A DNA stretch of 64,000 nucleotides from NCBI RefSeq assembly GCF_002834225.1, contig NZ_NNSR01000038.1:37236-101235 (forward strand). The letters run 5' to 3'. The notes below the pieces were generated by a model that did no database searches, was not told where the DNA came from, and saw nothing but the letters and a program-made list of their open reading frames with translations. Made by a program: the position numbers and the translations under genes. Below are positions 31,654 through 40,733 of this stretch, piece by piece. Origin of the DNA: Ruminococcus bromii. GTDB lineage: Bacteria; Bacillota; Clostridia; Oscillospirales; Acutalibacteraceae. Position 1 is the stretch's first letter. Each line of letters opens with the position of its first letter.

Positions 31654-33309
31654 TCAGAACCTTGCGGTAAATGTTGTTCCCTGTTCACTGCTTTCAAGAG
31701 AAATCTCTCCGCCGTGTCTTTCTGTAATGTGCTTAACAATTGCAAGTCCAAGACCCGTGCCGCCTGTTTCCTTTGAACGGCTCTTGTCAACACGGTAAAA
31801 GCGTTCAAACACACGCTTGTGGTGCTTTTCGGGGATACCGATTCCCGTGTCGGCAACTTTAACAAACGGATGTTCATTATCATCGCCCGTTATGATTTTT
31901 ACCGAACCGTTTTCACGGTTGTAACGGATTGCATTGTCACAAAGATTGTAGATAAGTTCGTAAATCTGATTACGGTTGCCGTTTATGACGGCAGTTTTTG
32001 TATCAACAGTAATTGTAATTCCGTGCTTTTCGGCATTTGAACGGAGATCCTCAGCAACCTCGACCGCAACCCCTGCAAGGTCAACAGGGGCAAATTCTTC
32101 ATCACTGAATTTTTCATCAAGCTGTGAAAGCTCCATAATATCGCTTATAAGGGAGAGAAGTCTGCCCGATTCCTTGTGAATTTTATTTGCAAAATTCGGG
32201 ATATCATCGGGCTTTACAAGACCGCTTGCAATGATTTCCGCATAGCCCGAAATTGAAGTCAACGGAGTTTTCAGCTCATGCGTTACATTTGCCGTAAATT
32301 CACGGCGCATTTTTTCAGCCTTTTTCTTAGCTGAAACATCAATAATAAGACAGATTGCACCGTTTTTTTCGCCGTTTGAATAAACAGGATTGGTGATAAT
32401 CTGCAATGCTCTTCCTTTTACGGTTGTGTCGCCGTTTTTACTCTCGCCCGAAAGAGCCTTGTCAACGCAATCGTTAAGAACTTCGTTGCGTGAAAACGCA
32501 ATCAAAGTTTTGTCGGTAACACCGTCATCATCGGCACCGAGAAGCTTTGACGCCGAATAATTGCTCATAAGCACCTTTTTGTCAACATCAATAAGAATAA
32601 AGCCCTCCGCCATATTTTCGATAAGCGTTGAAATTTTATCCTTTTCAAACTGCAGTCTGCGCATCTGACGCTTGATTTGTCTTTGCTGGCTTGCAATTTT
32701 CTGTGCGAGCGGCAAAAGCTCATCATACGGCGAGCCGTTGCCGTTGTCCGCCATTTCCTTAATCGGTTCAATGATTTTCTTCGTGGAGCGCTTTGCCAGA
32801 ACTGTGCATACGACAAATACACCTATCATAATTATAAGAATTGACGGAATAACAAAAAGAAAAATTCCGTAAATGCTGTCAATTGTCTTTGCAACACGGA
32901 TTACAGAACCGTCTGCGGTTTTTTCTGCATAGTAGTATGTTATTTTGTTCAAAGTTTCCGACATTCTGTGGCTTGAACCGTTGCCGTCCTTGATTGCCTG
33001 TTCAAATTCGGGGCGGTCGCTGTGATTCGGCATAGAACTAACATCTGTGTCAACACTGTCGGATACGACCGAACCGTCACTTTTTATGAGAGTAACACGA
33101 AAATCGCCTATCCCGTAATATTTTGAAAGGTCGATTTCGCTGTCGGAATTATAAACGCCGATGATTTTATCGGTATATTGCCGAACCTCTGCCTCCTGTT
33201 CATCGGAGAACACAAACCAGAAAGCGGCTGTTGAAAAAACAGCCGTCAGAAGAATGGACACCACAGCGATAACCGAAAAGTTTTTTAAAAGCTTTTTACT
33301 CAGTTTCAC
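31654..33309 (-). CDS. phoR: PhoR-type phosphate sensor histidine kinase
   Basis: 551 residues from a GTG at 33309, one base after the phoP stop, with GGGGGAA upstream. TM1 (about 10-30), an extracytoplasmic sensor (about 31-160), TM2 (about 163-185), a PAS domain (LIENMAEGFILIDVDKKVL), HisKA with the phospho-His in VTHELKTPLTSISGYAE, and HATPase (YNLCDNAIRYN, GIGIPEKH, GGTGLGLAIVKHI). Position beside phoP and the pst operon and the PAS-HisKA build indicate the kinase that activates PhoP in low phosphate, with PhoU and PstSCAB likely acting as the sensor. Confidence 0.9.
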   Translation of the reverse strand: MKLSKKLLKNFSVIAVVSILLTAVFSTAAFWFVFSDEQEAEVRQYTDKIIGVYNSDSEIDLSKYYGIGDFRVTLIKSDGSVVSDSVDTDVSSMPNHSDRPEFEQAIKDGNGSSHRMSETLNKITYYYAEKTADGSVIRVAKTIDSIYGIFLFVIPSILIIMIGVFVVCTVLAKRSTKKIIEPIKEMADNGNGSPYDELLPLAQKIASQQRQIKRQMRRLQFEKDKISTLIENMAEGFILIDVDKKVLMSNYSASKLLGADDDGVTDKTLIAFSRNEVLNDCVDKALSGESKNGDTTVKGRALQIITNPVYSNGEKNGAICLIIDVSAKKKAEKMRREFTANVTHELKTPLTSISGYAEIIASGLVKPDDIPNFANKIHKESGRLLSLISDIMELSQLDEKFSDEEFAPVDLAGVAVEVAEDLRSNAEKHGITITVDTKTAVINGNRNQIYELIYNLCDNAIRYNRENGSVKIITGDDNEHPFVKVADTGIGIPEKHHKRVFERFYRVDKSRSKETGGTGLGLAIVKHITERHGGEISLESSEQGTTFTARF

Positions 33310-33310
33310 T

Positions 33311-33982
33311 TTATTCCCCCGCCTTATATCCGACATTTCTCACGGTTTTGATAAGGTTTCCGCAGCTGCCGAGTTTTTGCCTGAGGGTTGTAATGTGCAT
33401 ATCAACCGTTCTGCTCTCGCCCTCAAAATCATATCCCCACACATTGAGAATGATATTTTCACGGGTAAGCGCCATACCTTTATTTTTGAGAAGATACTTT
33501 AAAAGTTCGTATTCTTTGAAGGTGAGGTTACATTCCTCACCGCAGCTTGTTACAATGTGCTTGGAATCGTCAAAAACAATCTGACCGAGCTTTATTACAT
33601 CCTGTCTGTCATCAACAGAACATCTGCGGAGGATTGCACGGACTCTTGAAATAAGCTCAAGGACTGAAAAAGGTTTTGTAATATAGTCATCGGCACCCAT
33701 GTCAAGGCCTTTGACCTTGTCCATTTCACTTCCCTTAGCGGTAACAAGGATAACGGGAACATTTTTTGTCACAGCGTCCTTACGCATTTTTTCAAGCACG
33801 GAAAGTCCGTCAAAATCGGGTAACATAACATCAAGAATTACAAGCTGAGGAATTTCGGCTGTACAAGCCTTAAAAAAGCTTTTGCTTTCACCAAAGCTCT
33901 GAACCTCATATCCGCTGCTTTTCATAGCATAAGATTCAAGCTCTCTGATATCGGTATCATCTTCAACAATGTAAATTAACAT
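33311..33982 (-). CDS. phoP: PhoP/PhoB-type response regulator
   Basis: 223 residues: a receiver (VEDDTDIRELE, phospho-Asp in LVILDVMLPDFDG, Lys in YITKPFS) and an OmpR-type winged helix (LTFKEYELLKYLLKNKGMALTRE, RTVDMHITTLRQKLG, VRNVGYKAGE). GAGGGAGAG precedes the ATG. Its targets are probably the pst operon and the Na/Pi gene, which carry PhoP-box-like repeats. It has its own promoter, so it can be made apart from pst. Confidence 0.9.
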   Translation of the reverse strand: MLIYIVEDDTDIRELESYAMKSSGYEVQSFGESKSFFKACTAEIPQLVILDVMLPDFDGLSVLEKMRKDAVTKNVPVILVTAKGSEMDKVKGLDMGADDYITKPFSVLELISRVRAILRRCSVDDRQDVIKLGQIVFDDSKHIVTSCGEECNLTFKEYELLKYLLKNKGMALTRENIILNVWGYDFEGESRTVDMHITTLRQKLGSCGNLIKTVRNVGYKAGE

Positions 33983-34067
33983 CTAATACTCTCCCTCAAC
34001 AAATGTGTATTTAAATGCACCGCAAAGGGGCGCCTGCACTTAAATTAAAATCGGAACATCCGCCATA

Positions 34068-34096
34068 ATTATAGACTTTTTTTGCAAAAATGTAAA
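34068..34096 (-). promoter_or_regulatory. Promoter of phoPR
   Basis: On the minus strand TTTACA (34096-34091), 17 bases, TATAAT (34073-34068). A single TTTACA is present, without the 11-bp array seen at the Na/Pi gene. Confidence 0.65.
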
Positions 34097-34116
34097 GTTT
34101 AATAAAACAAAAATCA

Positions 34117-34136
34117 GGAGCATACAGCTATGCTCC
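34117..34136 (-). terminator. Terminator after phoU
   Basis: Arms GGAGCATA and TATGCTCC with loop CAGC. On the minus strand TGATTTTTGTTTT follows. Confidence 0.7.
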
Positions 34137-34156
34137 CGTTTGTTAAGCAAAATATA

Positions 34157-34804
34157 TCAGTCGGACAAATCGCAGCTGCCTGTAATTGAAAAAGCAACCC
34201 ACTCTGCAACATTAACCGCATGGTCTGCAATTCTTTCAAGATACTTTGCAATCATAACGATATCGAGAGCCTCTGAGCCGAGTTCCTTATTCTTATGAAT
34301 GAGTTCAACCGTTTCATTCTTTGAACGGTTAAAAAGTTCGTCAACGATATCATCCTGACGGGCTACCTTTTTGGCAACCTCAATATCGCTCTTAACAAAA
34401 GCGTCAATAGCCTCCGTTACCATTTTTGAGGCATTGTCTGCCATTTCCAAAATGTGAGTAAGATTGAACACCTGCTTTTTGTCCTTGATGTAAACAGACA
34501 CTTCCGCAATATCAACTGCCTGATCGCCGATTCTCTCAAGGTCGGTAATCATTTTGAGTGCGGCGGAAACATATCTGAGGTCGTGTGCAACCGGTGCCTG
34601 ATGAAGAAGAAGGTGCAGACATCTGCTTTGGATGGATTTTTCCGCCTCGTTAATACGATTTTCGTGTTCTCTTGCGATATCAAGCAAATCTTCGCCGTCA
34701 ACAATCATCTTCATTGTATTTTTGATTGCCTGTTCAACAAGACCGCCCATTTCAATAAGGCTGTCGTTAAGCTGTGTAAGCTCTTTATCAAAATATTCTC
34801 TCAT
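34157..34804 (-). CDS. phoU: PhoU, phosphate signalling protein
   Basis: 215 residues in two three-helix repeats, each with the family motif: DLERIGDQAVDIAE (near 90) and YLERIADHAVNVAEW (near 195). PhoU links PstSCAB to PhoR and damps phosphate uptake. Its ATG overlaps the pstB stop (TAATG), so translation is coupled. It is the last gene of the pst operon. Confidence 0.95.
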   Translation of the reverse strand: MREYFDKELTQLNDSLIEMGGLVEQAIKNTMKMIVDGEDLLDIAREHENRINEAEKSIQSRCLHLLLHQAPVAHDLRYVSAALKMITDLERIGDQAVDIAEVSVYIKDKKQVFNLTHILEMADNASKMVTEAIDAFVKSDIEVAKKVARQDDIVDELFNRSKNETVELIHKNKELGSEALDIVMIAKYLERIADHAVNVAEWVAFSITGSCDLSD

Positions 34805-35553
34805 TAGCCAAACCTTCCCGTAATGTATTCTTCGGTACGCTTATCCTGCGGATTTGAGAAAATTGCGTCGGTTGAATTACATTCAACCATTTCACCGAGT
34901 AAAAAGAACGCTGTTTCATCTGAAATACGCAAAGCCTGCTGCATATTATGTGTTACCATAACGATTGTATAATCATTTTTCAGTTTAAGGCAAAGCTCCT
35001 CAATTTTACCCGTTGAAATAGGGTCAAGCGCAGAGGTTGCCTCGTCCATAAGCAGAACTTCGGGTTTTACGGCAAGTGCTCTTGCAATACAAAGTCTTTG
35101 TTGCTGACCGCCCGAAAGACCGAGAGCGCTCTTTTTGAGCCTGTCTTTAAGCTCATCCCAGATTGCGGCGTCACGCAAGGATTCTTCAACAATCCGGTCA
35201 AGTTCTTTCTTGCTTTTGATTCCGTGTGTGCGAGGACCGAAAGCGATGTTATCGTAGATGCTCATCGGGAACGGATTGGCTTTCTGGAACACCATACCAA
35301 CCCTTTTGCGGAGAATATTTACATCCATATCTCCGTAAATATCCTCGTTGTCAAGGCGAATGTCGCCTGTTATCTTACAACCCTCAACAAGGTCGTTCAT
35401 TCGGTTGAGCGACTTTAAAAGAGTTGACTTACCGCAGCCTGACGGACCGATGAAGGCTGTGATTCTGTTTTTCTTCATACGGATATTTACATCCTTTAAC
35501 GCATGAAATTTTCCGTAGTAAAGATTCATGTTTTCTATGGTAAATTTATCCAT
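34804..35553 (-). CDS. pstB: PstB, phosphate ABC transporter ATPase
   Basis: 249 residues from the ATG at 35553. Walker [10 protein letters not shown], signature [15 protein letters not shown], Walker [14 protein letters not shown] and the switch VTHNMQQA are present, with the PstB-specific [10 protein letters not shown] longer frame to 35670 runs back into pstA and is not used. The ribosome site (AAAGGAT) is rather far from this ATG. It energises PstCA. Confidence 0.94.
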   Translation of the reverse strand: MDKFTIENMNLYYGKFHALKDVNIRMKKNRITAFIGPSGCGKSTLLKSLNRMNDLVEGCKITGDIRLDNEDIYGDMDVNILRKRVGMVFQKANPFPMSIYDNIAFGPRTHGIKSKKELDRIVEESLRDAAIWDELKDRLKKSALGLSGGQQQRLCIARALAVKPEVLLMDEATSALDPISTGKIEELCLKLKNDYTIVMVTHNMQQALRISDETAFFLLGEMVECNSTDAIFSNPQDKRTEEYITGRFG

Positions 35554-35576
35554 TGTAAAATAATTATCCTTTCCTG

Positions 35577-36503
35577 TTACTTCTTGTTGTTTCCAAGTTT
35601 CTTTGCAACAAATGCCGAGAGTGTATTGATTGCAAAAACAAGTACAAGAAGTACAACTGCGGTACCCCATGCCTGATCTGTATGAAGTCCTTCATTGGTA
35701 AGTACATACATATGAACAGCAAGTGACCGTCCCGAATTGAGAGGGCCTGCCGCATAGCCTGTTGCCGAACCGTAAGTATAAATAAGTGCGGCTGTTTCGC
35801 CAACTATTCTGCCGACAGCAAGAATGATTCCGGCAAGAATACCGGGCATCGCACTCGGAAGAATAATTCTCATAATTGTTCTGAGCTTGCCCGAACCGAG
35901 TCCGTAACTGCCCTCACGGTATGAATCGGGAACTGTGAGAAGTGCCTCCTCGGTTGTACGCATAATTGTGGGAAGCACCATAATTGCAAGCGTAAATGCA
36001 CCGGCAAGAAGTGAATAACCCCAGTTAAGGGCATACACAAAGAAAAGCATACCGAAAAGACCGTAAACAATTGACGGAATACCGGCAAGGGTTTCTGCCA
36101 TTGTTCTGATTACCTTAACAAGCTTGTTGCCACGCTTTGCATACTCTGCAAGATAGATTGCCGCTCCCACACCGAACGGTACGGAAATTATAAGGGTTAC
36201 AAGCGTAAGAACAATTGTGTTGATAATTGACGGCATACACGATACATTGTCGCTGTTGTACTCAAGTGAGAACAGCTCTGGTGTAAGATTCGGAACACCT
36301 CGCACAAGAACATAGGCAATGATAAATATGAGAGCCGCCGCAGAAAGTGCCGCCGCAAGACCTACAAGAATGAGCAGTACAAGTGAAAGGGGCTTTCTTT
36401 TGTAGGCTTTCATTCTCTGTTTAAACGATACTTTGTTGATTGCCTTAATCTGTGACACATCAACCAAAGCGGCATCGTTTTTTATGTTATCGCTGTTAGC
36501 CAC
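35577..36503 (-). CDS. pstA: PstA, phosphate ABC transporter permease
   Basis: About 308 residues with six helices and the inner-loop motif typical of binding-protein-dependent permeases ([37 protein letters not shown] region). Start: GTG at 36503 with AGGAGTG 6 bases upstream; a GTG at 36512 would overlap that site. It overlaps the pstC end by 8 bases. Confidence 0.92.
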   Translation of the reverse strand: MANSDNIKNDAALVDVSQIKAINKVSFKQRMKAYKRKPLSLVLLILVGLAAALSAAALIFIIAYVLVRGVPNLTPELFSLEYNSDNVSCMPSIINTIVLTLVTLIISVPFGVGAAIYLAEYAKRGNKLVKVIRTMAETLAGIPSIVYGLFGMLFFVYALNWGYSLLAGAFTLAIMVLPTIMRTTEEALLTVPDSYREGSYGLGSGKLRTIMRIILPSAMPGILAGIILAVGRIVGETAALIYTYGSATGYAAGPLNSGRSLAVHMYVLTNEGLHTDQAWGTAVVLLVLVFAINTLSAFVAKKLGNNKK

Positions 36504-37365
36504 GCTTTTCACTCCTACTCTTTATAGCCTGCATTGAAAGTGTGATGAGCAGAACAAATACGAACAGAACAACACCCGTTGCAATAAGTGCCTGACGGTG
36601 CAAGCCTGTTGAATAACCCATTTCAAGAACAATGTTTGCGGTCAGGGTACGAAGTCCGTCCGTAACACTGTGCGGAATCTGAACCTTATTGCCTGCAATG
36701 AGTACAACTGCCATTGTTTCGCCCAACGCTCTGCCTATGCCGAGAACAACTCCTGCAAGAACGCCTGATTTTGATGCCGGAAGAATTGTCTTGAACACAC
36801 TTCTTTCCTTTGTTGCTCCAAGTGCCAGAGCACCTTCGTAGTAGCTTTCGGGAACTGCTCTGATTGCCGACTCCGACACACCGATGATTGTCGGAAGAAT
36901 CATAACTCCGAGTACGATTGACGCCGCAAGCCAGCTTGAACCGTCACCGCCGAAGTTATCACGGATGAACGGTACAACTACTATAAGTCCGAAGAAGCCG
37001 TAAACAATTGACGGGATGCCTGCCAAAAGCTCTGTTGCCGGTTTAAGCACCTTGTAAAGCGGTGCAGGGCAAAACCTTGCAAGAAATACTGCTGTGAGAA
37101 TTCCTATCGGAACACCGATTATGATTGCTCCCGCAGTAACATATATGCTTGCGATAATCATATCAAAAATTCCATATGATGCAGGCACATTCGTAGGCGC
37201 CCATTTCTGTCCGCCTACGAAATCAAAGAAGCCTATTTCTGCCATTGCAGGAACACCGTTACAGAATAAGAATATACAGATTATGACAACCGCCGCTATA
37301 CTTGTTACAGCTGTGAGGAAGAAAACTCCCTGCATTGCCTTTTCACGAAATCTGTTTAATCTCAT
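36496..37365 (-). CDS. pstC: PstC, phosphate ABC transporter permease
   Basis: 289 residues with six helices. The loop motif is SAIRAVPESYYEGALALGATKERS, followed by ILPASKSGVLAGVVLGIGRALGETMAV, as in PstC. Its ATG overlaps the pstS stop by four bases (ATGA). With PstA it forms the membrane channel for phosphate. Confidence 0.93.
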   Translation of the reverse strand: MRLNRFREKAMQGVFFLTAVTSIAAVVIICIFLFCNGVPAMAEIGFFDFVGGQKWAPTNVPASYGIFDMIIASIYVTAGAIIIGVPIGILTAVFLARFCPAPLYKVLKPATELLAGIPSIVYGFFGLIVVVPFIRDNFGGDGSSWLAASIVLGVMILPTIIGVSESAIRAVPESYYEGALALGATKERSVFKTILPASKSGVLAGVVLGIGRALGETMAVVLIAGNKVQIPHSVTDGLRTLTANIVLEMGYSTGLHRQALIATGVVLFVFVLLITLSMQAIKSRSEKRG

Positions 37366-38279
37366 TTAATTATGTCACTCCAAACAGTTGTTTCACCTGT
37401 GTAAATTGATTTTACCTGATCCAGTGTGAGGTCATCACATGTGTTTGCATTGTTTACGATTACTGCGATACCGTCTTTTGCAATTGTTTCAACCTTGAGT
37501 GCGCTCTTTTCCTCATCTTTAAGGTCACGAGACGCCATACCGATATCACATGTACCGCCCATAGCCGACTGCATACCTGCCGATGAGTCGGATGTCTGGA
37601 TTTCAACCTTAGCGTTTGTGTTTACCTTCTGATAAGCCTCGGCAAGCTTTTCCATTACAGGTGATACCGAAGAAGAACCTGCTACGCTGATTTTGCCTGA
37701 CGGCTTCTTACCGCTGTATGCGGCATTTTCCGAAACTGTTACATAACCGTTGTCCGAAACAATCTTCTGACCGTCTGAGCTCATTATGTAATCAACAAAA
37801 TCCTGAGCAACATCGCTGAGCTCGCCCTTGTAAGCAATGTTGAACGGACGGCTTACTGCATAGTCGCCTGACTTTACATTATCGGCTGTTGCCTCAACAC
37901 CGCCGATTTTAAGAGCCTTTACCGTATCGTTGAGTGAACCGAGTGAAATGTAACCGATTGCCGCCTCGTTATCCTTTACATTTGTGATAACAGCCTCTGT
38001 ACTGTTGATTGTTACAGCCGAAGTTGTTGTGTTGTCTGTCTTGTTGTCGCCGTCCTTAACAAGAACGCCTGTAAGCTCTGTGAATGCGTCTCTTGTGCCT
38101 GAGCCTTCTTCTCTTGTTACAACAGAGATTGTTTTTGATGCGTCAAACTTTGCGGCATCCGAACCTGCGTCGGATGAACCGTTTGATGAAGAGCTTGCAC
38201 CGCCGCAGCCTGCAAATGCAGAAACTGCAAGAACACCGAATAATGCTGTTGTCGTAATTTTTTTAATCATAGATTTCAT
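37362..38279 (-). CDS. pstS: PstS, phosphate-binding lipoprotein, circularly permuted order
   Basis: 305 residues. Lipoprotein signal (lipobox AFAGC) and a Ser/Gly/Asp linker. The order of the binding domain is unusual: the segment that is normally second (ISVVTREEGSGTRDAF to QKIVSDNGYVTV) comes first, about residues 50-190. The segment that is normally first (GKISVAGSSSVSPVMEKLAE to YTGETTVWSDI) follows at about 195-305. Both phosphate-binding loops are present, so the protein should work. I recall similar permuted forms in other gut Clostridia. AAGGAGAA precedes the ATG. It leads the pst operon. Confidence 0.9.
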   Translation of the reverse strand: MKSMIKKITTTALFGVLAVSAFAGCGGASSSSNGSSDAGSDAAKFDASKTISVVTREEGSGTRDAFTELTGVLVKDGDNKTDNTTTSAVTINSTEAVITNVKDNEAAIGYISLGSLNDTVKALKIGGVEATADNVKSGDYAVSRPFNIAYKGELSDVAQDFVDYIMSSDGQKIVSDNGYVTVSENAAYSGKKPSGKISVAGSSSVSPVMEKLAEAYQKVNTNAKVEIQTSDSSAGMQSAMGGTCDIGMASRDLKDEEKSALKVETIAKDGIAVIVNNANTCDDLTLDQVKSIYTGETTVWSDIIK

Positions 38280-38347
38280 TTGAATTTTCTCCTTAAATTC
38301 ATATCATTTGTGTACCTCTTTCGTACAACATCAGTCTATGACTGTTT

Positions 38348-38387
38348 TGTAAAATACGCTGTTTGTCAATTGTAAAAAGAGTGTAAA
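38348..38387 (-). promoter_or_regulatory. PhoP-box-like repeats upstream of pstS
   Basis: On the minus strand TTTACA (38387-38382) and TTTACA (38376-38371) are 11 bases apart, then TTGACA (38369-38364) and another TTTACA (38353-38348). The pattern is looser than at the Na/Pi gene, and no clear -10 box follows at the right distance. Confidence 0.5.
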
Positions 38388-38561
38388 TAAAAATATAGGT
38401 TTTGTATGCTGAAATAAATTTTTACAAATTTGCGTGACAAAGCCTTTTTTTTGTGGTACAATATTACAGAAGTGTGCAGGATGTAAAATAATTCCTGCAA
38501 ATTTTCAAAGTGAGATTACATTCTGTTTACAGAGAAATATTATTTCAAGGAGGTCATTTTA

Positions 38562-39935
38562 GTGGCTGAAAACAAAATCCCATACAAAATATACCTTGAC
38601 GAAAGCGAAATCCCGACAAAATGGTACAATGTTCGTGCAGATATGAAGAACAAGCCTGCACCGCTTTTAAATCCTGCAACACTCAAGCCTATGACACACG
38701 CAGACCTTGCTCCCGTGTTCTGTGATGAGCTTATTGACCAGGAGCTTGACGATACAGACGCATACATTGACATTCCGGAAGAAATTCAGAACTTCTATAA
38801 AATGTACCGTCCATCCCCGCTTATAAGAGCATATTTTCTTGAAAAGGCTCTTGACACTCCCGCAAAGATTTACTACAAATTCGAGGGCAACAACACAAGC
38901 GGAAGCCACAAGCTCAACAGCGCAATTGCTCAGGCTTATTACGCTAAAAAGCAGGGACTTAAAGGTGTTACAACCGAAACAGGCGCAGGTCAGTGGGGTA
39001 CTGCCCTTTCAATGGCTTGTTCATATTTCGGCCTTGACTGCAAGGTATTTATGGTAAAGGTTTCATACGAGCAAAAGCCTTTCAGAAGAGAGGTTATGAG
39101 AACCTACGGTGCAAGCGTTACTCCGTCACCGTCAACAACAACGGAAGTCGGCAGAAAGATTCTTAAGGCTCACCCCGGTACAACAGGAAGCCTTGGCTGT
39201 GCTATTTCTGAGGCTGTTGAGGTTGCAACTCATACAGACGGCTACCGTTATGTACTCGGAAGTGTGCTTAATCAGGTACTTCTTCATCAGTCCGTTATCG
39301 GTCTTGAGGCAAAGGCGGCGCTTGACAAATACAATGTAAAGCCTGACATTATCATCGGCTGTGCAGGCGGCGGTTCAAACCTCGGCGGTCTTATCTCTCC
39401 GTTTATGGGTGAAAAGCTCCGTGGCGAAAATGACTACAAGTTTATCGCTGTTGAGCCGGCATCATGCCCAAGCCTTACAAGAGGTAAGTTTGCATATGAC
39501 TTCTGCGACACAGGTATGATTTGTCCTCTCGCAAAGATGTACACACTCGGCAGCGGATTTATTCCGTCAGCCAACCACGCAGGCGGACTTCGTTTCCACG
39601 GTATGAGTTCAACACTTTCTCAGCTTTACCATGACGGTCTTATGGAGGCAAGAGCAGTTGAGCAGACAAGCGTATTTGCAGCAGCAGAGCAGTTTGCAAG
39701 AGTTGAGGGTATTCTCCCTGCTCCTGAAAGCAGTCACGCAATAAGAGTTGCAATTGACGAGGCTCTCAAGTGCAAGGAAACAGGCGAAGAAAAGACAATT
39801 CTCTTCGGTCTTACAGGTACAGGCTACTTTGATATGGTTGCTTATCAGAAGTATAATGACGGCGAAATGAGTGACTACATTCCGACAGACGCCGACCTTC
39901 AGCAGGGCTTTGACGGTTTGCCAAAGGTTGACTAA
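38562..39935 (+). CDS. TrpB2-type tryptophan-synthase-beta-like PLP enzyme
   Basis: 457 residues, longer than TrpB1 (about 400). The PLP lysine is in NNTSGSHKLNSAIAQ, the phosphate-binding glycine loop is GCAGGGSNLGG, and the catalytic Glu is in TTETGAGQWG. The long N-terminal extension (YKIYLDESEIPTKWYNVRAD) marks the TrpB2 class, which makes tryptophan from indole and serine without TrpA or acts on other substrates. No other trp gene is near. The start is GTG at 38562 with AAGGAGG upstream. Its stop codon opens repeat copy C. Confidence 0.9.
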   Translation: MAENKIPYKIYLDESEIPTKWYNVRADMKNKPAPLLNPATLKPMTHADLAPVFCDELIDQELDDTDAYIDIPEEIQNFYKMYRPSPLIRAYFLEKALDTPAKIYYKFEGNNTSGSHKLNSAIAQAYYAKKQGLKGVTTETGAGQWGTALSMACSYFGLDCKVFMVKVSYEQKPFRREVMRTYGASVTPSPSTTTEVGRKILKAHPGTTGSLGCAISEAVEVATHTDGYRYVLGSVLNQVLLHQSVIGLEAKAALDKYNVKPDIIIGCAGGGSNLGGLISPFMGEKLRGENDYKFIAVEPASCPSLTRGKFAYDFCDTGMICPLAKMYTLGSGFIPSANHAGGLRFHGMSSTLSQLYHDGLMEARAVEQTSVFAAAEQFARVEGILPAPESSHAIRVAIDEALKCKETGEEKTILFGLTGTGYFDMVAYQKYNDGEMSDYIPTDADLQQGFDGLPKVD

Positions 39936-40005
39936 TGCGAGTGTCTCGCACCCGGTTCGTGTAGACAGTTTCATTTTTCTAAAACTTATTATGCCCGAGC
40001 ATTAC
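39933..40005 (+). repeat. Stop-codon-anchored repeat, copy C (after trpB-like)
   Basis: It begins on the TAA: TAATGCGAG-TGT-CTCGCA, then GTTCGTGTAGAC, AGTTT...AAACT, then ATTATGCCCGAGCATTAC. It matches copy A in order and spacing. Right after it, CTCGGC can pair with GCCCGAG. At 40031 a short AATGCGAGTG may be a further fragment. Confidence 0.7.
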
Positions 40006-40059
40006 TCGGCACGCACATAACTTTTCAGAATGCGAGTGCATTTTTAGAATTACATAAGA

Positions 40060-40086
40060 AAGAGGTCAGCAATGCTGACCTCTTTT
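40060..40086 (+). terminator. Terminator of the trpB-like gene
   Basis: Arms AAGAGGTCAGC and GCTGACCTCTT with loop AAT, followed by TT. A further GC hairpin (GGGCGGA/TCCGCCC, about 40160-40180) lies downstream. No gene is seen between 40090 and 40210. Confidence 0.8.
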
Positions 40087-40213
40087 CAACTGTATTATTT
40101 CGGTAACTGTATCTCATTTATACAGTTTATTTTCATCATAAATTTTCTGTCATTACTTGCGGGCGGATATCGTCCGCCCATACGGTTCTAAAAGAAAAAT
40201 TACAAAAACAAAA

Positions 40214-40249
40214 AACGGTTGGATTACTTTTTTCGTAAATCCAACCGTT
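40214..40249 (-). terminator. Terminator of the small membrane-protein gene
   Basis: Arms AACGGTTGGATTAC and GTAAATCCAACCGTT. T runs lie on both sides, so it is bidirectional. Confidence 0.75.
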
Positions 40250-40281
40250 AATTTTTTTATTTGGTAATCTAAAATCCGAAC

Positions 40282-40704
40282 TTATTCTCTGCCGGCACGA
40301 ACGCTTGCGGAGGCAAGTATATACACAAAACCGAGGAGAATATCGGTTGCTATGTCGAACACTTCAATCACAAAAACAACCTGTCCGTTGACAACATTAA
40401 ATATGATGTTAAGCACTCCGATAAGCACAAGCACTACTGCGAGTTTGCCCGAAGTTTTCAACAATTTTTGCATATCCGGCGGTGATGTCTTTTTTGAAAC
40501 GGCTCTCAGTCCCATTGAACCTACTGCGAGCTTCAGCACCATTGAAACGGTAACAGTCACGATTAGCAGATAGTCGAATACCGATGCCGATCCGCCGTCA
40601 AATGACGGGATAATCGTATTAACCAGCTTGTATGCAACCAAAATTCCCGAAAATATAACTCCGAGAAACATTACAACTGCCGTTACTTTGATTTTTTCTT
40701 TCAT
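40282..40704 (-). CDS. Small four-helix membrane protein, unknown
   Basis: 140 residues from the ATG at 40704 (GGGGGTG upstream). Four hydrophobic helices (VTAVVMFLGVIFSGILVAY, YLLIVTVTVSMVLKLAVG, LAVVLVLIGVLNIIFNVV, FVIEVFDIATDILLGFVYIL) with short charged loops. I recognise no family. It lies 29 bases after gatB on the same strand and may be the last gene of the aspS-gatCAB transcript. Confidence 0.7.
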   Translation of the reverse strand: MKEKIKVTAVVMFLGVIFSGILVAYKLVNTIIPSFDGGSASVFDYLLIVTVTVSMVLKLAVGSMGLRAVSKKTSPPDMQKLLKTSGKLAVVLVLIGVLNIIFNVVNGQVVFVIEVFDIATDILLGFVYILASASVRAGRE

Positions 40705-40733
40705 AAGGCACACCCCCGTGAAGGTTTAAGTTA

